Source of the DNA: Arbacia lixula
Lineage: Eukaryota > Echinodermata > Echinoidea > Arbacioida > Arbaciidae
Direction of reading: 5' to 3'
DNA: 64,000 nt
NCBI GenBank assembly: GCA_963669155.1
Contig: OZ022596.1
Span: forward strand, 2,676,473-2,740,472
Position 1 is the stretch's first letter. Every line of letters begins with the position of its first letter. Shown here piece after piece: positions 1-12,200 of this stretch. The translations under genes and the position numbers were made by a program. The notes beneath the pieces were generated by a model, which saw only the letters and a program-made list of their open reading frames with translations, was not told the origin of the DNA and made no database searches.

Positions 1-190
1 CTATTTCCATCCTTACTCTGAATAAATTCCAGGCCTTTTTTGTGTGACGGTGTGTAGTGTAAACAGATTGATTTTACGAACCGGTAATTAGAGGCCTGAA
101 ACAGAAACAGGCATCCTCGAGATTGGAGAAGATTGGTTACCGATGATGGACTATTGGTGTGCCATATCTTTTTGTAACAGATTTCTATGG

Positions 191-570
191 TATAAAGGGC
201 ATATACTGTACTGGGAAGACACAAAGGCCTTCAAAAGGTGACTGTGAGCAATCTTCTTGCTAATGGTCTTAAATTCATGTATTGTCCGTTTTAGAAACTT
301 GGTGAAAGTTATTTACCCTCAAATTATCTACATTTGGAGTAATTTGTAATTACATGTATTCACAAATCCTCAAAATGTTCGGGCCGAACATTTCAGGAAA
401 TTGTGATTTGATCACTAATTTCTCCAAATGTGGATCATTTGAGGGTAAATAACTTTCACCAAGTTTCTAAAATGGACAATACATGACTTTAAGACCATTA
501 GCAAGAAGATTGCTCACGGTCACCTTTTGAAGGCCTTTTTGTCCTCCCAGTACAGTACATACCCTATAAT
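191..570. mobile_element. Family A foldback MITE, copy 1
   Basis: A near-perfect inverted repeat about 380 bp long. The left arm begins AAAGGGCATATACTGTACTG and the right arm ends with its degraded complement. The centre is a short palindrome around GTTCGGGCCGAAC. Six other copies occur in the window, mostly flanked by TTAA, which suggests a non-autonomous piggyBac-like element. This copy has lost the TTAA on both sides. It has no coding capacity. Confidence 0.85.
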
Positions 571-1981
571 TATGTCATAGAAATGGAACGTTGTTTGGCT
601 GGTATACCCCCAACAGAGTAGTAGCCTTCTATATGGTTTGTTAGCATATCCATTATTATTGCTGTTTAGTTGTTTATTATTAGAGATATGTTTCCACACT
701 ACAGGGCTGTGGTATTGTATTTGTTTCAGTGGGATTGTCATTGCAAACTGCATACTTATTCTATATATGTTGCATCTCTGGTATTTATGTAATATTTCAA
801 ATGTTGTGTTTTGCAGACACCTGTTTTTTCCTCTGGTGCAAATCAATTTCATCTTCCAGTGGTGCGCGAGGGAATTTGTTATTTCATTTCTTTCTAAATA
901 TGGATCCTATGGAACACTGCACTGAATGGTCATCTGGTGTACATGTCCTTGAATGAGATGTCAAGGTCACTGTGAGAGTCTGTTTTGTCAAGGTCATAGT
1001 CAAGGTCAGAGCCTCTGCGCGATATTGTGTTGTGCATCCATTTTAATGGCAGAAAAAAGAGCATGCTTCATCGCACACAAATACAGTAGGGGTGCTTCTC
1101 CTATGCAGCTTGGAGTTCCTAGGAGGTTAGCATAAATAAGTTGGTCTGATATTGCCGGATGACATGCTGAGCTCATGCAGTATTGATTATTTTATGGGGA
1201 TGGCACCCCCCATTCAGGGATATTTCCTTCTTTGTGTAGAAACAGGCTATGTGATGTGACGCTTAGCTTTAGGCTGGTGGCAATTTCTTGGTTTGCTGCA
1301 ATCACGAAGAAAGTCTGGACCACAGACTAGTGTAAGAGAGAAGAGTTATGGGTATGTAGTCTGTGTCTCCAGACTTTAATCTTTCATATTGCAGCAGTGC
1401 ATAAGAAAAAAACAGACCTCAGCCTGAAACGTAGCCTAGATAATACATATGGCTGCTAATGTAGAAAGACAGGTGAAGAGATTCAAATCTCAACTCACCA
1501 TCTTAAATGTATAAATGTGAATGGAAAAAGGGAATAAGTGATGAAATCAATTATGATTATGTAAATACAACTTTTTCACTCAGAAGACAAAAGCAATGGG
1601 AGAATTAATGTATAAATGCATTTTTTTTTTTTTGTAATAAGAGTCTATGCATGTACAGTTTCATTTTCCTAACGCGTTTCTCCTTTCGTATCTCGAGTCG
1701 TCCCGACGCAATGTTTCTCCTATGCTAGCCTAGCTTTCAGGCTGTCGGGCATTTCAAAAACAAGCCATTCAATAACGGGGTCTGGCTGCAGTAGACTAAT
1801 CATTCTCAATTTCTTCTCCAACTTCCCCTATGTGGACTGAAAAAAGAGGATCTTGATATCAGAATGTCATTCCCAGTTTCGATCAACGCAGTCCCAACAG
1901 CCTGGAAGCCTGGTGAGCAGTTAGTATAGAATTTCAGTATTTTGGACTGATATCAACCTGAATAACCTGAAGTATCTAGTA

Positions 1982-1987
1982 AATAAA
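1982..1987 (+). promoter_or_regulatory. Possible poly(A) signal of an unseen upstream gene
   Basis: A canonical AATAAA is followed within 30 bp by a T/GT-rich stretch. No coding exon is visible to its left, so it would only matter if a + strand gene ends before the window. Chance occurrence is likely in such AT-rich DNA. Confidence 0.2.
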
Positions 1988-2189
1988 GAACACTGAATTT
2001 TCACAACAGAGTTTGTGTCTAGTTTTATCCAATGGTGAAATACTGATACATGTATTCAATAAGAATACAGAACGTTATACAACAAAATACTGAAATGGAC
2101 GATTTGACAGTGGTCCCATTGGCGGAACATTTTTTTTGGTGACATTTTCAGTCATGTTAATACAGTTGAGGGAGTATTTGGCATAAAAT

Positions 2190-3190
2190 TGCACATCTTT
2201 CATGAATGCTGTTGATGTTTATTTATATTGTAGATTTATATCTCTGTAGCAAATATTATCTCATGAAAGGGGTACCTTATCAACTCCGTACCCTACTCAA
2301 TGCATGCTGTGTGTAAAAAGGAGAGAGGTATTATTTCCGTGTGGAAATGAACAATTCTTTTAGTCTGGCTTATATTGGAGCAAGATGTCAAGACGTATAG
2401 CTTTTAGCCCTTGCTTTCCGGGGCGGCTGCCAGTGCTGATTTGATACGGCCTACCTCGGGTGGTAGGTGACTCTGTCATCACTGTTGGCATGGAGACGTG
2501 TAGTAAGGGAATGGGGGTTGCAATTCCTGATGATGTCAGAATTGTATGGCTATGGATTGATGGGGTACAATTAGTGTTTTAATAAGAAATGTATGATGTG
2601 TGTAATTGTGTCAGCTGCATTTGATATCAACATTTCTTCTAAATCTGTGTTTAATTTGTGGCTGCATATGTTGGAATCTCGTAATAAAGATACAACCGCC
2701 TGCCACTTCCTCCTTCAGTTTGGTAACCCTCTCAATACCAAAAGTGATAGTCATATGTCAATTACAACACAGTTCCTTGCCTATGGGATTTAGATGCATC
2801 AAGTCTGATGAGAATCTACCTGTTAGTAATTCTCTCTGTCATATGGGGAAAGTTTGTGATTGGACTATTTTATTTCTTGTGTATATCAGATTAAGAAGAG
2901 AAACTGGTGCAGAAAATGTAATAAAATAGCGAATTTATCTATTTCTTTCAAATGTAGGACAGACAATTTGTAAATATGTTGCTTGTGTGATTTTTTTTTT
3001 CACTTCCCTCTGTCATGAATGCTCTTGACCTTCCCTGCTTGGAGGAATGGAATGATCTGATATGTATTTATAGTGTAGATTTTATATCTCTCTAGGGCAT
3101 ACCATTTTCTCATGACAGGGGTGCTCCATATTATCTTTCTACTCTACTCAGTCAGTGCATGCTGTATGTAATATAAGGAGAAAATCGAGA
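2190..3190. repeat. Diverged direct duplication of about 150 bp
   Basis: The segments at roughly 2195-2335 and 3015-3185 share ordered blocks: a TCATGAATGCT start, a TTATAT...GTAGAT stretch, TATATCTCT, TCTCATGA.AGGGGT, then CTACTCA followed by GCATGCTGT. The spacing of blocks is conserved with small indels. It looks like an old local duplication without coding content. Confidence 0.55.
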
Positions 3191-3959
3191 TGATTGGGAA
3201 GAGAGATTTCAATTTATTTCGGGTGTTTTAAAATTAACATAATTGTATTTTGTTTCGAGAAAAAGCATTATTAAGCCTTTATATGACAATAACCGCATGT
3301 CTTCTTCATAATCCTGTTTCTCCCACAACGTGTCAATGATAACAAAAAATGTGAAAGCTTGTTTTAAAGTATGATTTTATCTGTTCCCTTCTTCATCGCT
3401 CACAGCTATGATTTGTGCTAGCCTTCCCCTAGCCCCTGTCATTATTTTATGATTAATATTTTTAAATGTTTTCCTTTTTGCCGTTTTACATGTTTTTGTG
3501 TAAACATATGATTAGCTCTTTTTGATATAAACTGCATTGGATCACAAAACGAAACAATGTTCGCTTTTGTGCGTGTTTGGTATATTGCACGTTTTTCTCA
3601 GAGAACACGTTTTTGTTTTGTTTGACTATTTTCACCATAATCCCGCCATGTATACGTGATACTTATACATACGAATATCCATATATTTTTGTCATTTAAA
3701 AAAGATAATTTTGTTTGTAGTGTACATTGTATGCTGAACGCAGCCTGTATAGAGATATCATTCATAATCTAGACTAAAATAGGATTTGTAAAACCCATTT
3801 TTTTTTCTGAGAAAAAAAAAGGAGTCGTTTTCCATGCCCTTCGATTTTTGTGTTATTTGTATGAATCTATGTACGGATTTTGCAACCAAATATGGGTTGC
3901 ATTGCGTTCTCTCTGCATACAAAGACATGAATAAAAAAATATGTGAGCCAATAACTTGT

Positions 3960-4335
3960 AAGACTTTTTCTCCTTGTTTTCAAGGTAGCCCCTCCTTTTT
4001 GCACACCTAATTCTGAAAGTTCCCCGACTTTTTCATCATTTGAAAGGGAGAGTAGCTATATAACCTTTCCCTTGAATCGACGAAGTGTAATATTCGGCTT
4101 TTAAGGAAATAGTCTTCTATGGTATATCAAGCTTTCTTTTTTCGTACCACGAAAATACCCAAATCACACTGAACACGAGGTAGATTTTCATTTATTCTAC
4201 GGATGTTATAGTACCTCTGACCTTAAAATTTCACACTTGGTATCCCGACGATACATGCTAAATATGTGCAATCTTTCATGAAGTTTGCAAATGTTTGTAA
4301 AAGGTACGGGCCATCTTTAAGTATTGTGTGCTATA
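3960..4335 (+). repeat. Dispersed repeat, partner of 22355-22690
   Basis: This segment matches the reverse complement of 22355-22690 over most of its length. Shared blocks include TTCTGAAAGTTCCCCGA, AATATTCGG, AAAATTTCACA and CTTTCATGAAGTTTGCA. The order is conserved and divergence is moderate. It is probably an interspersed element with no coding capacity. No clear terminal repeats or target duplication can be seen. Confidence 0.65.
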
Positions 4336-4436
4336 ATTACGTAACTTTTTCACAAGTGATTTACACACTTCCACAGAGCAAGAGTTGATCTGGCTTATGA
4401 GTGGTTAAACCAGTATGACTGATTAGTTTAAACATG

Positions 4437-4904
4437 TTAAAGGGATGGTTCACCCTAAGGATGAGTTAGTTTCAATGAAAGCGGAAGCATGAAAGACACA
4501 TTAGGAAGGTTTGATGAAAATCTGTCAAAGGAAAAGAAAGTTATGATCTTTTGAAATTCCAATTTTGTGACATCATGTGCAAGGTGCTCTCACTATGTAG
4601 TGTGCTGTATTGATTCCATAGATTTCTCTTTTTCTGTTTTTGACAACGGAATATTTTTTTTCATAGTGGTATATGTGTAAAACATGTTTTTAATGATGTA
4701 TTAAATGCACAAGTAAAAGGATGTATATCTTTTTGAGAAAAATGTTTTTAAAAAAATTGTACACAACATTTCGGAGAGCGCCTTACACGTGACATCACAG
4801 AATAAAAAGATCATAACTTTCTTATCCTTCGACGGATTTTAATTTCTTTCAGGTATCTGCTTTTATGGAAACCATCTTAATTTCAGGGTGAACTATCCCT
4901 TTAA
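4437..4904. mobile_element. Family B TTAA-flanked MITE, copy 1
   Basis: The ends are TTAAAGGGATGGTTCACCCT and the complementary AGGGTGAACTATCCCTTTAA. The interior is partly foldback, with paired blocks reading TTATGATCTTTTGAAATT and complements. A diverged copy is at 40690-41198. The right-hand TTAA is shared with the family A element that starts at 4901. Confidence 0.8.
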
Positions 4905-5273
4905 AGGGCATATACTGTAGTGGGAAGGCAAAAAAGCCTTCAAATTGTGATCGTGAGCAATCTTCTTGCCAATGGTCTTAAATTCATGTATTGTCCATTT
5001 TAGAACCTTGCTGAAAGTTATTTGCCCTCAAATGATCCACATATGGAGTAATTAATGATTAATGATTAAATCCTCAAAATGTTCGGCCCGAACATTTTGA
5101 GGATTTGTGATTTAATCACTCATGACTCCAAATGTAGATCATTTGAGGGCAAATAACTTTCAGCAAGGCTCTAAAATGGACAATACATGAATTTAAGACC
5201 ATTGGCAAGAAGATTGCACACGATCACCTTTTGAAGGCCTTTTTGTCTTCCCAGTACAGTATATGCCCTTTAA
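4901..5273. mobile_element. Family A foldback MITE, copy 2
   Basis: A full-length inverted repeat with intact TTAA at both ends (4901-4904 and 5270-5273). The arms are about 180 bp each and pair across a central TGTTCGGCCCGAACA. This is one of the better preserved copies in the window. Confidence 0.88.
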
Positions 5274-5704
5274 GTGCCATCCAAGAATATGTGCAGGATG
5301 TGCACACAACAAGATGTGAGGGAGAATGAAAGATGGATAAACGAGAGAGGGGAAAGGAAAGTGAACGATATCAAAATACATGTATCAGAAAATAGGGATG
5401 GGGTGGATTTTAAAGAGGGGAAGAAAGGGTGTGTAGGAAAGATATTGGGATGGGGTAAATTTGGATACTCGTACATGTACTAGTAAGGCATTTTTGTACT
5501 GTATTCACGAATTTATCCCCTCACTGCGTAGTTACATTCACCTGTAGCTAGTGATTCCGTTTTAATTGGACTCATTCTGTGTTGCTACTTGGACAAACCT
5601 CGGACAGGCTTTGGGGTAGCCATTAGTACTGAGGAAGGTGTAGAGGAGAGAGAGAGATTGAGATGGAGATGTGAAGGAGAGAGAGAGGGGGGGGGAGAGA
5701 GGGG

Positions 5705-5796
<92 letters not shown>

Positions 5797-6129
5797 GAAA
5801 AAAAAAGGAAAGAAAGATAGAGATGATGGGAGAAGCTCATGCAGAGGGGGAGAGAGAGAGAGAGAGACCTTACAGGGATGTTCAGATAATTATTGCACAA
5901 AATATATGTAGTATGAATGTAGAATACGATTGTTTCAGCCAGAAAGGAGAAAACGGTTACATTTTCTTTATTTTTCTTCAATGTATCACCCCAAAGAGCT
6001 CATCGATATGTAAAAAATATTATCTCAATGATAGATAGTCAAGAGCTCTTTCGCCCTCTACAGATGCCATTTAGACAGCTTTCGTTGCCGATATTTATCT
6101 TCCCCAAACCTTTTCCATCGTCGCTGTGT
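5274..6129. other. Proximal 5' flank of RIC3
   Basis: Noncoding sequence between the last MITE and the RIC3 start. It contains the GA microsatellite. A fragment at 5500-5610 (TACATTCACCTGTAGCTAGT through GGACAGGCTTTGGGG) resembles part of family E. The promoter and 5' UTR should lie here, but I see no TATA box at a sensible distance. The transcription start cannot be fixed from sequence. Confidence 0.5.
5641..5872. repeat. (GA)n microsatellite
   Basis: An almost pure GA run, densest at 5705-5793, bordered by G-rich and GAGA-rich imperfect stretches. Long open frames across it (Arg/Glu or Ser/Leu) are artefacts of the dinucleotide. Confidence 0.95.
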
Positions 6130-6189
6130 ATGAAAACGAGCCAAAAATGGCATTTTACCACACTGCCTGTTTCGTGTTCGTCGTTATGA
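6130..6189 (+). other. Overlapping upstream ORF at the RIC3 start
   Basis: An ATG at 6130 opens a 19-codon frame ending in TGA at 6187-6189. It overlaps the RIC3 start at 6147 in another frame. Its context is weak (T at -3), while the RIC3 ATG has A at -3 and G at +4, so leaky scanning would be expected if this part is transcribed. Whether the mRNA includes it is unknown. Confidence 0.35.
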
Positions 6190-6291
6190 TAGCATGCAAT
6201 GCCATTTTATATCCTAGTATTTTCAGCACAATATTTCGCCAGTGGTTTGGGGGAGGGACTCCGCCAAAACTGGAAAAAGAATCGGTGCCAG
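6147..6291 (+). CDS. RIC3: RIC3 exon 1
   Basis: Encodes residues 1-48 and the first base of codon 49. The start reads MAFYHTACFVFVVMIACNAI, a hydrophobic signal or anchor segment, followed by a basic and proline-containing turn. The donor is CAG|GTAAAA. A hydrophobic N-terminus of this size is usual for RIC3. Confidence 0.85.
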
Positions 6292-9200
6292 GTAAAACGG
6301 ATCGTTCGTGTTTGTCTTTACCACGAAAATGGCTGAATGGGAACGAATGCGTGTGAATGAATGGGAGCACAATTTGTGCCCGGTGTTGTTGAATGGGACG
6401 TCTGCACAGTGTACACGTTTATGTGTATTGACAGCAGTAGTATCGGTGTCCAGTGTGTTTTGCCTGTGCTGTTTATGTTGTTAGTTGTGTGTATTTGTTT
6501 GTGTTCCGCATTTTCTTTGTGTGTTTTGAATTTATGAGTTTTATTCTTAACTTGTTAACCCTATATAGCCCGGGCTATTTTGAAAATGTATTTCTTTGAC
6601 TTTGTTTTTTGACTTTATGTTTTTCATTGTTTTTTCGATGCAGACGATGGAAATCGTTGGCAACACTATTTCAGTCATAAACAACATGAAATCTATTGCT
6701 TTTCATCAGTAAAAATAAAAATGATACCTTTATGAATTTTGGCTATATCCAGAATTTGCATTAGATTTGTACATGAAATCACGTTTCTGAGCAATTTTTG
6801 GTCTGACATGCACGTACAAAATGTTACGTAAAGTTCTTCGGAACCGCGTACCCCCGTGTCGCAAATTTGGTCTTGAAAGTTGAGGAGACTTGAAGGAAAA
6901 AATTCATGAAACGTCGCGATCTTTTCGCGTTCCAAATTTATTGCAAAAAATGTCGAGGGAGGGGGGCTGTTTTTGAAACATAGAATTTAAAGGTGAAAAT
7001 TGAAGACTTACTTTCCGCTGATCACACGTTTATCGCAGATATTTTTAATCTGCTCGAGTCTGACATAAATTAGACCAGTCAGATTGTTCGACGGGTTGTT
7101 GGCTTTGAATATTTAAATCGGTTCGATGAAAAAAAAGTAGCACACAGCTTACGAGCGGGAAAAAAATGTGGGCATGCGTGAAATTACTTATTCATATATG
7201 CATTAACATGAGCGTTTTCATATTAAAAATGGCGACCCGCATCGATCGCCATACAGTGTACAAGTGTAATGTTCAGTCTCTAGATAAATGCTCTTTGGAT
7301 ACATTGTTGAATGATGGGTCATAATTGTCCTCTCCAGTTAACCTTTGACCCTTGCCTCTGTTCTCCCACCACACAGAGTACCCTCCCCACATGCGAGGCG
7401 GCGGGGCGGGGCGCGGAGGTAGGATGAGGCCCCCCGCTGGGGGCAGCGCAGGAGGGGGGCGACCCCCCATGCCTGGAGGGGGAGGGGGTGCAAGCCATGG
7501 TGAGTTGTGTGCTTCAGGGCTGTACACTACAGCTCAAAGGAATTGGCATAGGGAAAGGGAAAGGGAAGGAGCAGCAGTTTTAAACCATGGTATACATGTA
7601 TTTTGTCTAGTTCAGCATGAAACGTAATGCTTTTTAGATAAAGCATCATGTGTCATGCTGAACTGGACAAGATATACAGCGGTTTAAAACTGCGGCTCCT
7701 TCCCTTACTTCCCGTTCCCTTTCCCTGTGCCAATTCCTTTGAGCTGGAGTTATCTTCTAACAATGCTGTTAGCTCAATTCAACTCAAATCAATTTTATTT
7801 TTTGTCAAAGGAAAATTATCAAAATACAAAGTAATACACTTGGAAAAAAACATAGATGAAGGAGCTCTCCAAAGAAAAAGCACAAGGCTTGAGTAAGCAG
7901 GAGGTACCATTGACCAATATTTCATGAACATGTAGTACAGTGTTACATCATAATACAACATATGAAAGTAACAAAAGAAGTACACACATCATTAGCCACA
8001 ACCTCAAAAACTGGTAGCAAAATTAAAAGCACAAACACAAAAATCCCCCCCCCCCTTTTTTTTGAAAAGCCAAGAAGGGAAAATGTAATTTTCTAAGAGT
8101 TTCTATCCTTGCAAATTGTAACTTCAGTGTTTACTAAATATAATTTCATATACTCATAAGGGAAAGGAGTGTAAATCTTTTATTGTTGCAAATTTGCACA
8201 AGTAATCCTCACTACCCTCGCAGGGCAGCAGTGTTACTAGAACACAAAGGGTAAGAGTACATAAATGTAACTAGGTTGTTTTTTTTCTCCTACATGTACA
8301 CAATAAATCATCCATCAACCATACGCCAGATGACTGCATGTCCTCAATTTGTCGGGCGGTGTAATTGAGGGGCCTACCATAGGTCTCTTCACATGGTTAA
8401 AGCTTTAGACACAAGGTGTATCAAAACAATACTATTATCAAAAGCCCGAAGGCTGAGATATCATAGTGTTGTTTTGAGATCAGTCTCAGTCTCTGCATTG
8501 CATTAATGGAATGTGCACCCCATTTAACCATGAAATATTTAATTAAACAAAAAATTGGTGTACGTTTTGATTCAAATAGTGATCAGTTTTGCTTTAAAAA
8601 AAAAAAAAAAAGCCTTCATTGTGAATGAGTTGAGAAGAACGAATGCCCTTGTCTCTTCAGATCCTACGGCCTTCATGGGTCAGGGGCAGGGGCAGCAAGA
8701 GTCACGGGGCAGGGGCATGATGGGAACTGTACTTCCTGTCTACGCCGTCGGCATCTTCATCTACTTCGGCTATGTCATTTACAAGGTAAGCATTTTCCTC
8801 TCTTTGTTTTTAATGCCACTGCCACGGGTTGTCCTTCCGTCAAGGTCAAATTGTAGAATTTTACTATTTCTGTGATGCCTTTCACCATCAACAAAGTCTC
8901 TACATGATGACATATGACAGGTCTCTCTCAATTGAATGTTATAGCCAAGTAGGAAGTTCACCAGGCATTGGACAGTGAACATTTACGACTACTGACTTGA
9001 GATCCTGATGATACTTCAGTGTTAGGCAAGACTGCAGAACTCTAGATTTTCTTTTTATCCCTCAATGTGCTTATTCCCCAACATCAAGTCAGTTCTGAAG
9101 AAAAACTCTCCACATTATTCAAATAATGTATATGTTATAGCCAAGGAGCAAGTTCTCCAGGCATTTGACTGTGAACATTTACGACTACTGACTTGAGATC

Positions 9201-12200
9201 CTGATGATACTTCAGTGTTAGGCAAGACAGCATAGCTCTAGATTTCCTTTTTATCCCTCAATGTGCTTATTCCCCAACATCAAGTCAGTTCTGAAGAAAA
9301 ACTTTCCACATTATTCAAATAATGTTATCATTGTACTTGTGGTTTAAAGGTAGGGAAGCCATTTTAAACAAAGACTTGAAACTCTGTATGAATTAGCAGT
9401 GTTCCCTGAAAAAATAGATGCAATGTCGCAGTCACAGCCATAATTTTACAAACATCTTCGGGAAAAGTGCAAATTTATCCTTGCTGCCATTTTGCATGAC
9501 CAGCCAACCGTCCACCCTCAGAAAGACTTGGGACTACACTCCCCTAATCTGACAAAACAATGCAAACGAGACTTTTCTTGTAAATGAGCAAAATTTGTCT
9601 GTCACTTGCATTTGCATCAGTGCAACACCATATCATGTTAGATTGAATATCTTACAGCAAGATGAACATTCCTTGTCCAGATTTTGCCTGTATGTAGGGA
9701 ATGCTGGGTACAAGCTAAGAGTACCAATAACCCAGATTTGAGTGATTTGTCACTTGCTTCCTTTTGTCAGAGTAGGGCAGTACAGTGGGGAGGTGGAGGG
9801 ATTTCCAGCAACGACCCTAGCCCATTCTGTTTCCCTTTACTGTGGCCTTTATAGTTTATACAGTGTGTCCCAGAAAAAGGAAACCAAGATTCTGTGTTAT
9901 TTCTCTAGTTGACTGAAAAAAATCATGGAATATTATACACATCATTAGAAAGCAAGGTGTTTCTTCTTTCATTTGACACCTCACATGATAGATAAGAGTC
10001 ATGCGTTGAGGAGCAACAGGTGTTAAAAAATAATTGTCAAAATCAAGTTACGCAGGACAAATGGTCAAGATTTGTAAGGAAGCATCGACGTAGTGCAAGC
10101 ATGATTCATTATTCTGCGCAAAACGTTTTTGACATCGAGCACTTGTAATTACTTGAAATCAGTCATGCGTGAACAATTCATCGTGAATTTGATACCAAAC
10201 AAAAGAAAATACTTTACTCTCAATATTGCTGTTATTTTTATAATAATATGATATTATATGACTACGTTATCAACCTCGAAAAACGGGTTTCCTTTTTTCT
10301 GGGACACACTGTACAGTAGTTTAACTTCTCTTTTCAATCATTCCTTGCAGGTATTCTTGCGTGACAAGCCGTCCACCCCCACCCCCAGAAACACCTGGGG
10401 CTACAGCGGGGAGGGGGAGGGCGACTTCCACCAGGGTCCCAGTCCCCAGCGCCAGCAGCAGGAGAAGTTACAGCGCCAGCTAGCGGCGGAGCTCAAGGCA
10501 GCCAACTACCCAGAGTTCAAGAAGGGGGCCAAGAAGTGGAACAGCGCCATGACCGTGGAGAGCGCCACCAAGGAGACGGGAGAGACAGGCGGTGAGTGCA
10601 CTACAGTGGAAACAATAACACAGGGATCCCTCCCCTCCTCCTGGGAAAAAAATAATTCTAAACTTTTTGGGGCTACTTTTTGAGCACGTTGGCCATTTGG
10701 CTACAATTTTACATTGTGTCTATGGAATTTTGGGGGTTCTTTTAACATTTTCCAGGGCTCTTTTAAGCATTTCGGCGGCGAAATTGCCCAGAGTTCCTGT
10801 GTATTTTGTTCCTGCTCTCCTCTCCCCCTTCCCCCTCCTGCACTTAAGTGGTGAACGAGTACAAACGATCGCACTACCATCAACACTTTCCCACAGAAAT
10901 ATGCCCTATATTTGCTATTATATTCCACATACTAAGAATGTTGCTGTATGATTGGCCAAGAGTTGATCACGTGATAAAGCATAGTTTTGCCCATCTGATC
11001 ACCTGAAAAGAAAAGTTTGTTATACTCTAGGTTAAAGTACTTTTTAGTTTCGCTGATCTATTCATTCCTCACAGTCCTAATGCGTGAGCAATATTTTGAG
11101 TACAAGCGAAGTAAAAGTGTGTTACGCTTGGACTATCAATTGACTAGTAGCTCCTACTAACGCGTCCACACGCGCGTCCTAACGCGTGTTCCCCATGGCA
11201 GCGGCTCGGGGTTAGGTAGAGAAGTAAACATTACTTTTGTACGTCAAATTGTCATTTTTGGTATAGATACTTGGTTTCAGATGTGGAATATATAGCAAAT
11301 AATCAACTTTTGGTTTCAGGCAATGAGACGAACTGTCACTCTCTCGGCGATCTGAACGTATACGCCATCTCTCCTCAGCTGCGCTTCGGAAAGATAGCTA
11401 CATCCAGATCGCCTCAGAAGTGATAGTTCGTCCCATCACCCTCACCAATGTTGATTATTTGCTTACTATACTGTAAGATGGAGAGTTTTTACGAGATGTT
11501 TCAGAAGATGACTGTAGTAGAACTGAAAACTTTCTTGACTGAAAAAAGGAAATGGCCAAGCACAATGTTCTGGACTACAAGACTGGAAATATACAGGTCA
11601 AGAAGTTGAAAATGGAGCCGCATACAGTGATTACAGCAAAGTTAATTGCGATATCTATAATTACACAGGGACCCTCCCGCTCCCCTCCTCACCCCACGCA
11701 AAAATCATTCACATAATCGTCCACCTCCTACCAGGTACCCAGTTATACTCCTGGAGCAGCAATGATTTTAAATTCACTCTCAGCTTGGCTGATGAAGCGG
11801 AACTGGGGGGTGTTTCACCAAGCCGTTCGTAAGTTACGAACGACTTTACGAACGACTGGTGATCCCTTCTTGTGCTTTATCAGATTCTCAATGAGCAAAG
11901 TATGGTATCGCATTTAGCACAAGAAGGTATCACCAGTCGTTCGTAAAGTCGTTCGTAACTTACAAACAGCTTGGTGAAACAACCCCCTGGCGTCCTTTCT
12001 ATGTTGACACACCGAGTCATTGGGCTCAACATCCTGATTATCTCCCAGCTCTGATTCTCCCACCCTGGATGATGGCTCACCAGCATCTAGAGGTCAACCG
12101 TTATTGAACTTGATAAAGGCCGTGTTTATCAACTTTTCAGAAATTTAAACGTGGTTCCAAAGGCCTTTAAGGAACGCGTTTCCAAACGCGTTTAAAAAAA

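Larger units (their letters stand above)
576..4436. other. Upstream noncoding region
   Basis: I find no exon here with coding character. Open frames are short and AT-driven, and none has a recognisable domain. The stretch could be the 3' UTR or downstream flank of a gene to the left, or the distal 5' flank of RIC3. It holds a diverged 150-bp duplication and one dispersed repeat, listed separately. The part near 3200-3950 shows nothing I recognise. Confidence 0.6.

Noticed and set aside
638..956. Hydrophobic 75-95 residue frames on the + strand
   Set aside because: AT-rich composition alone explains the hydrophobicity, and two overlapping frames are equally open. No splice borders or homologous family.
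6126..6146. RIC3 start at 6126
   Set aside because: The codon there is GTG. The first in-frame ATG, with good context, is at 6147.
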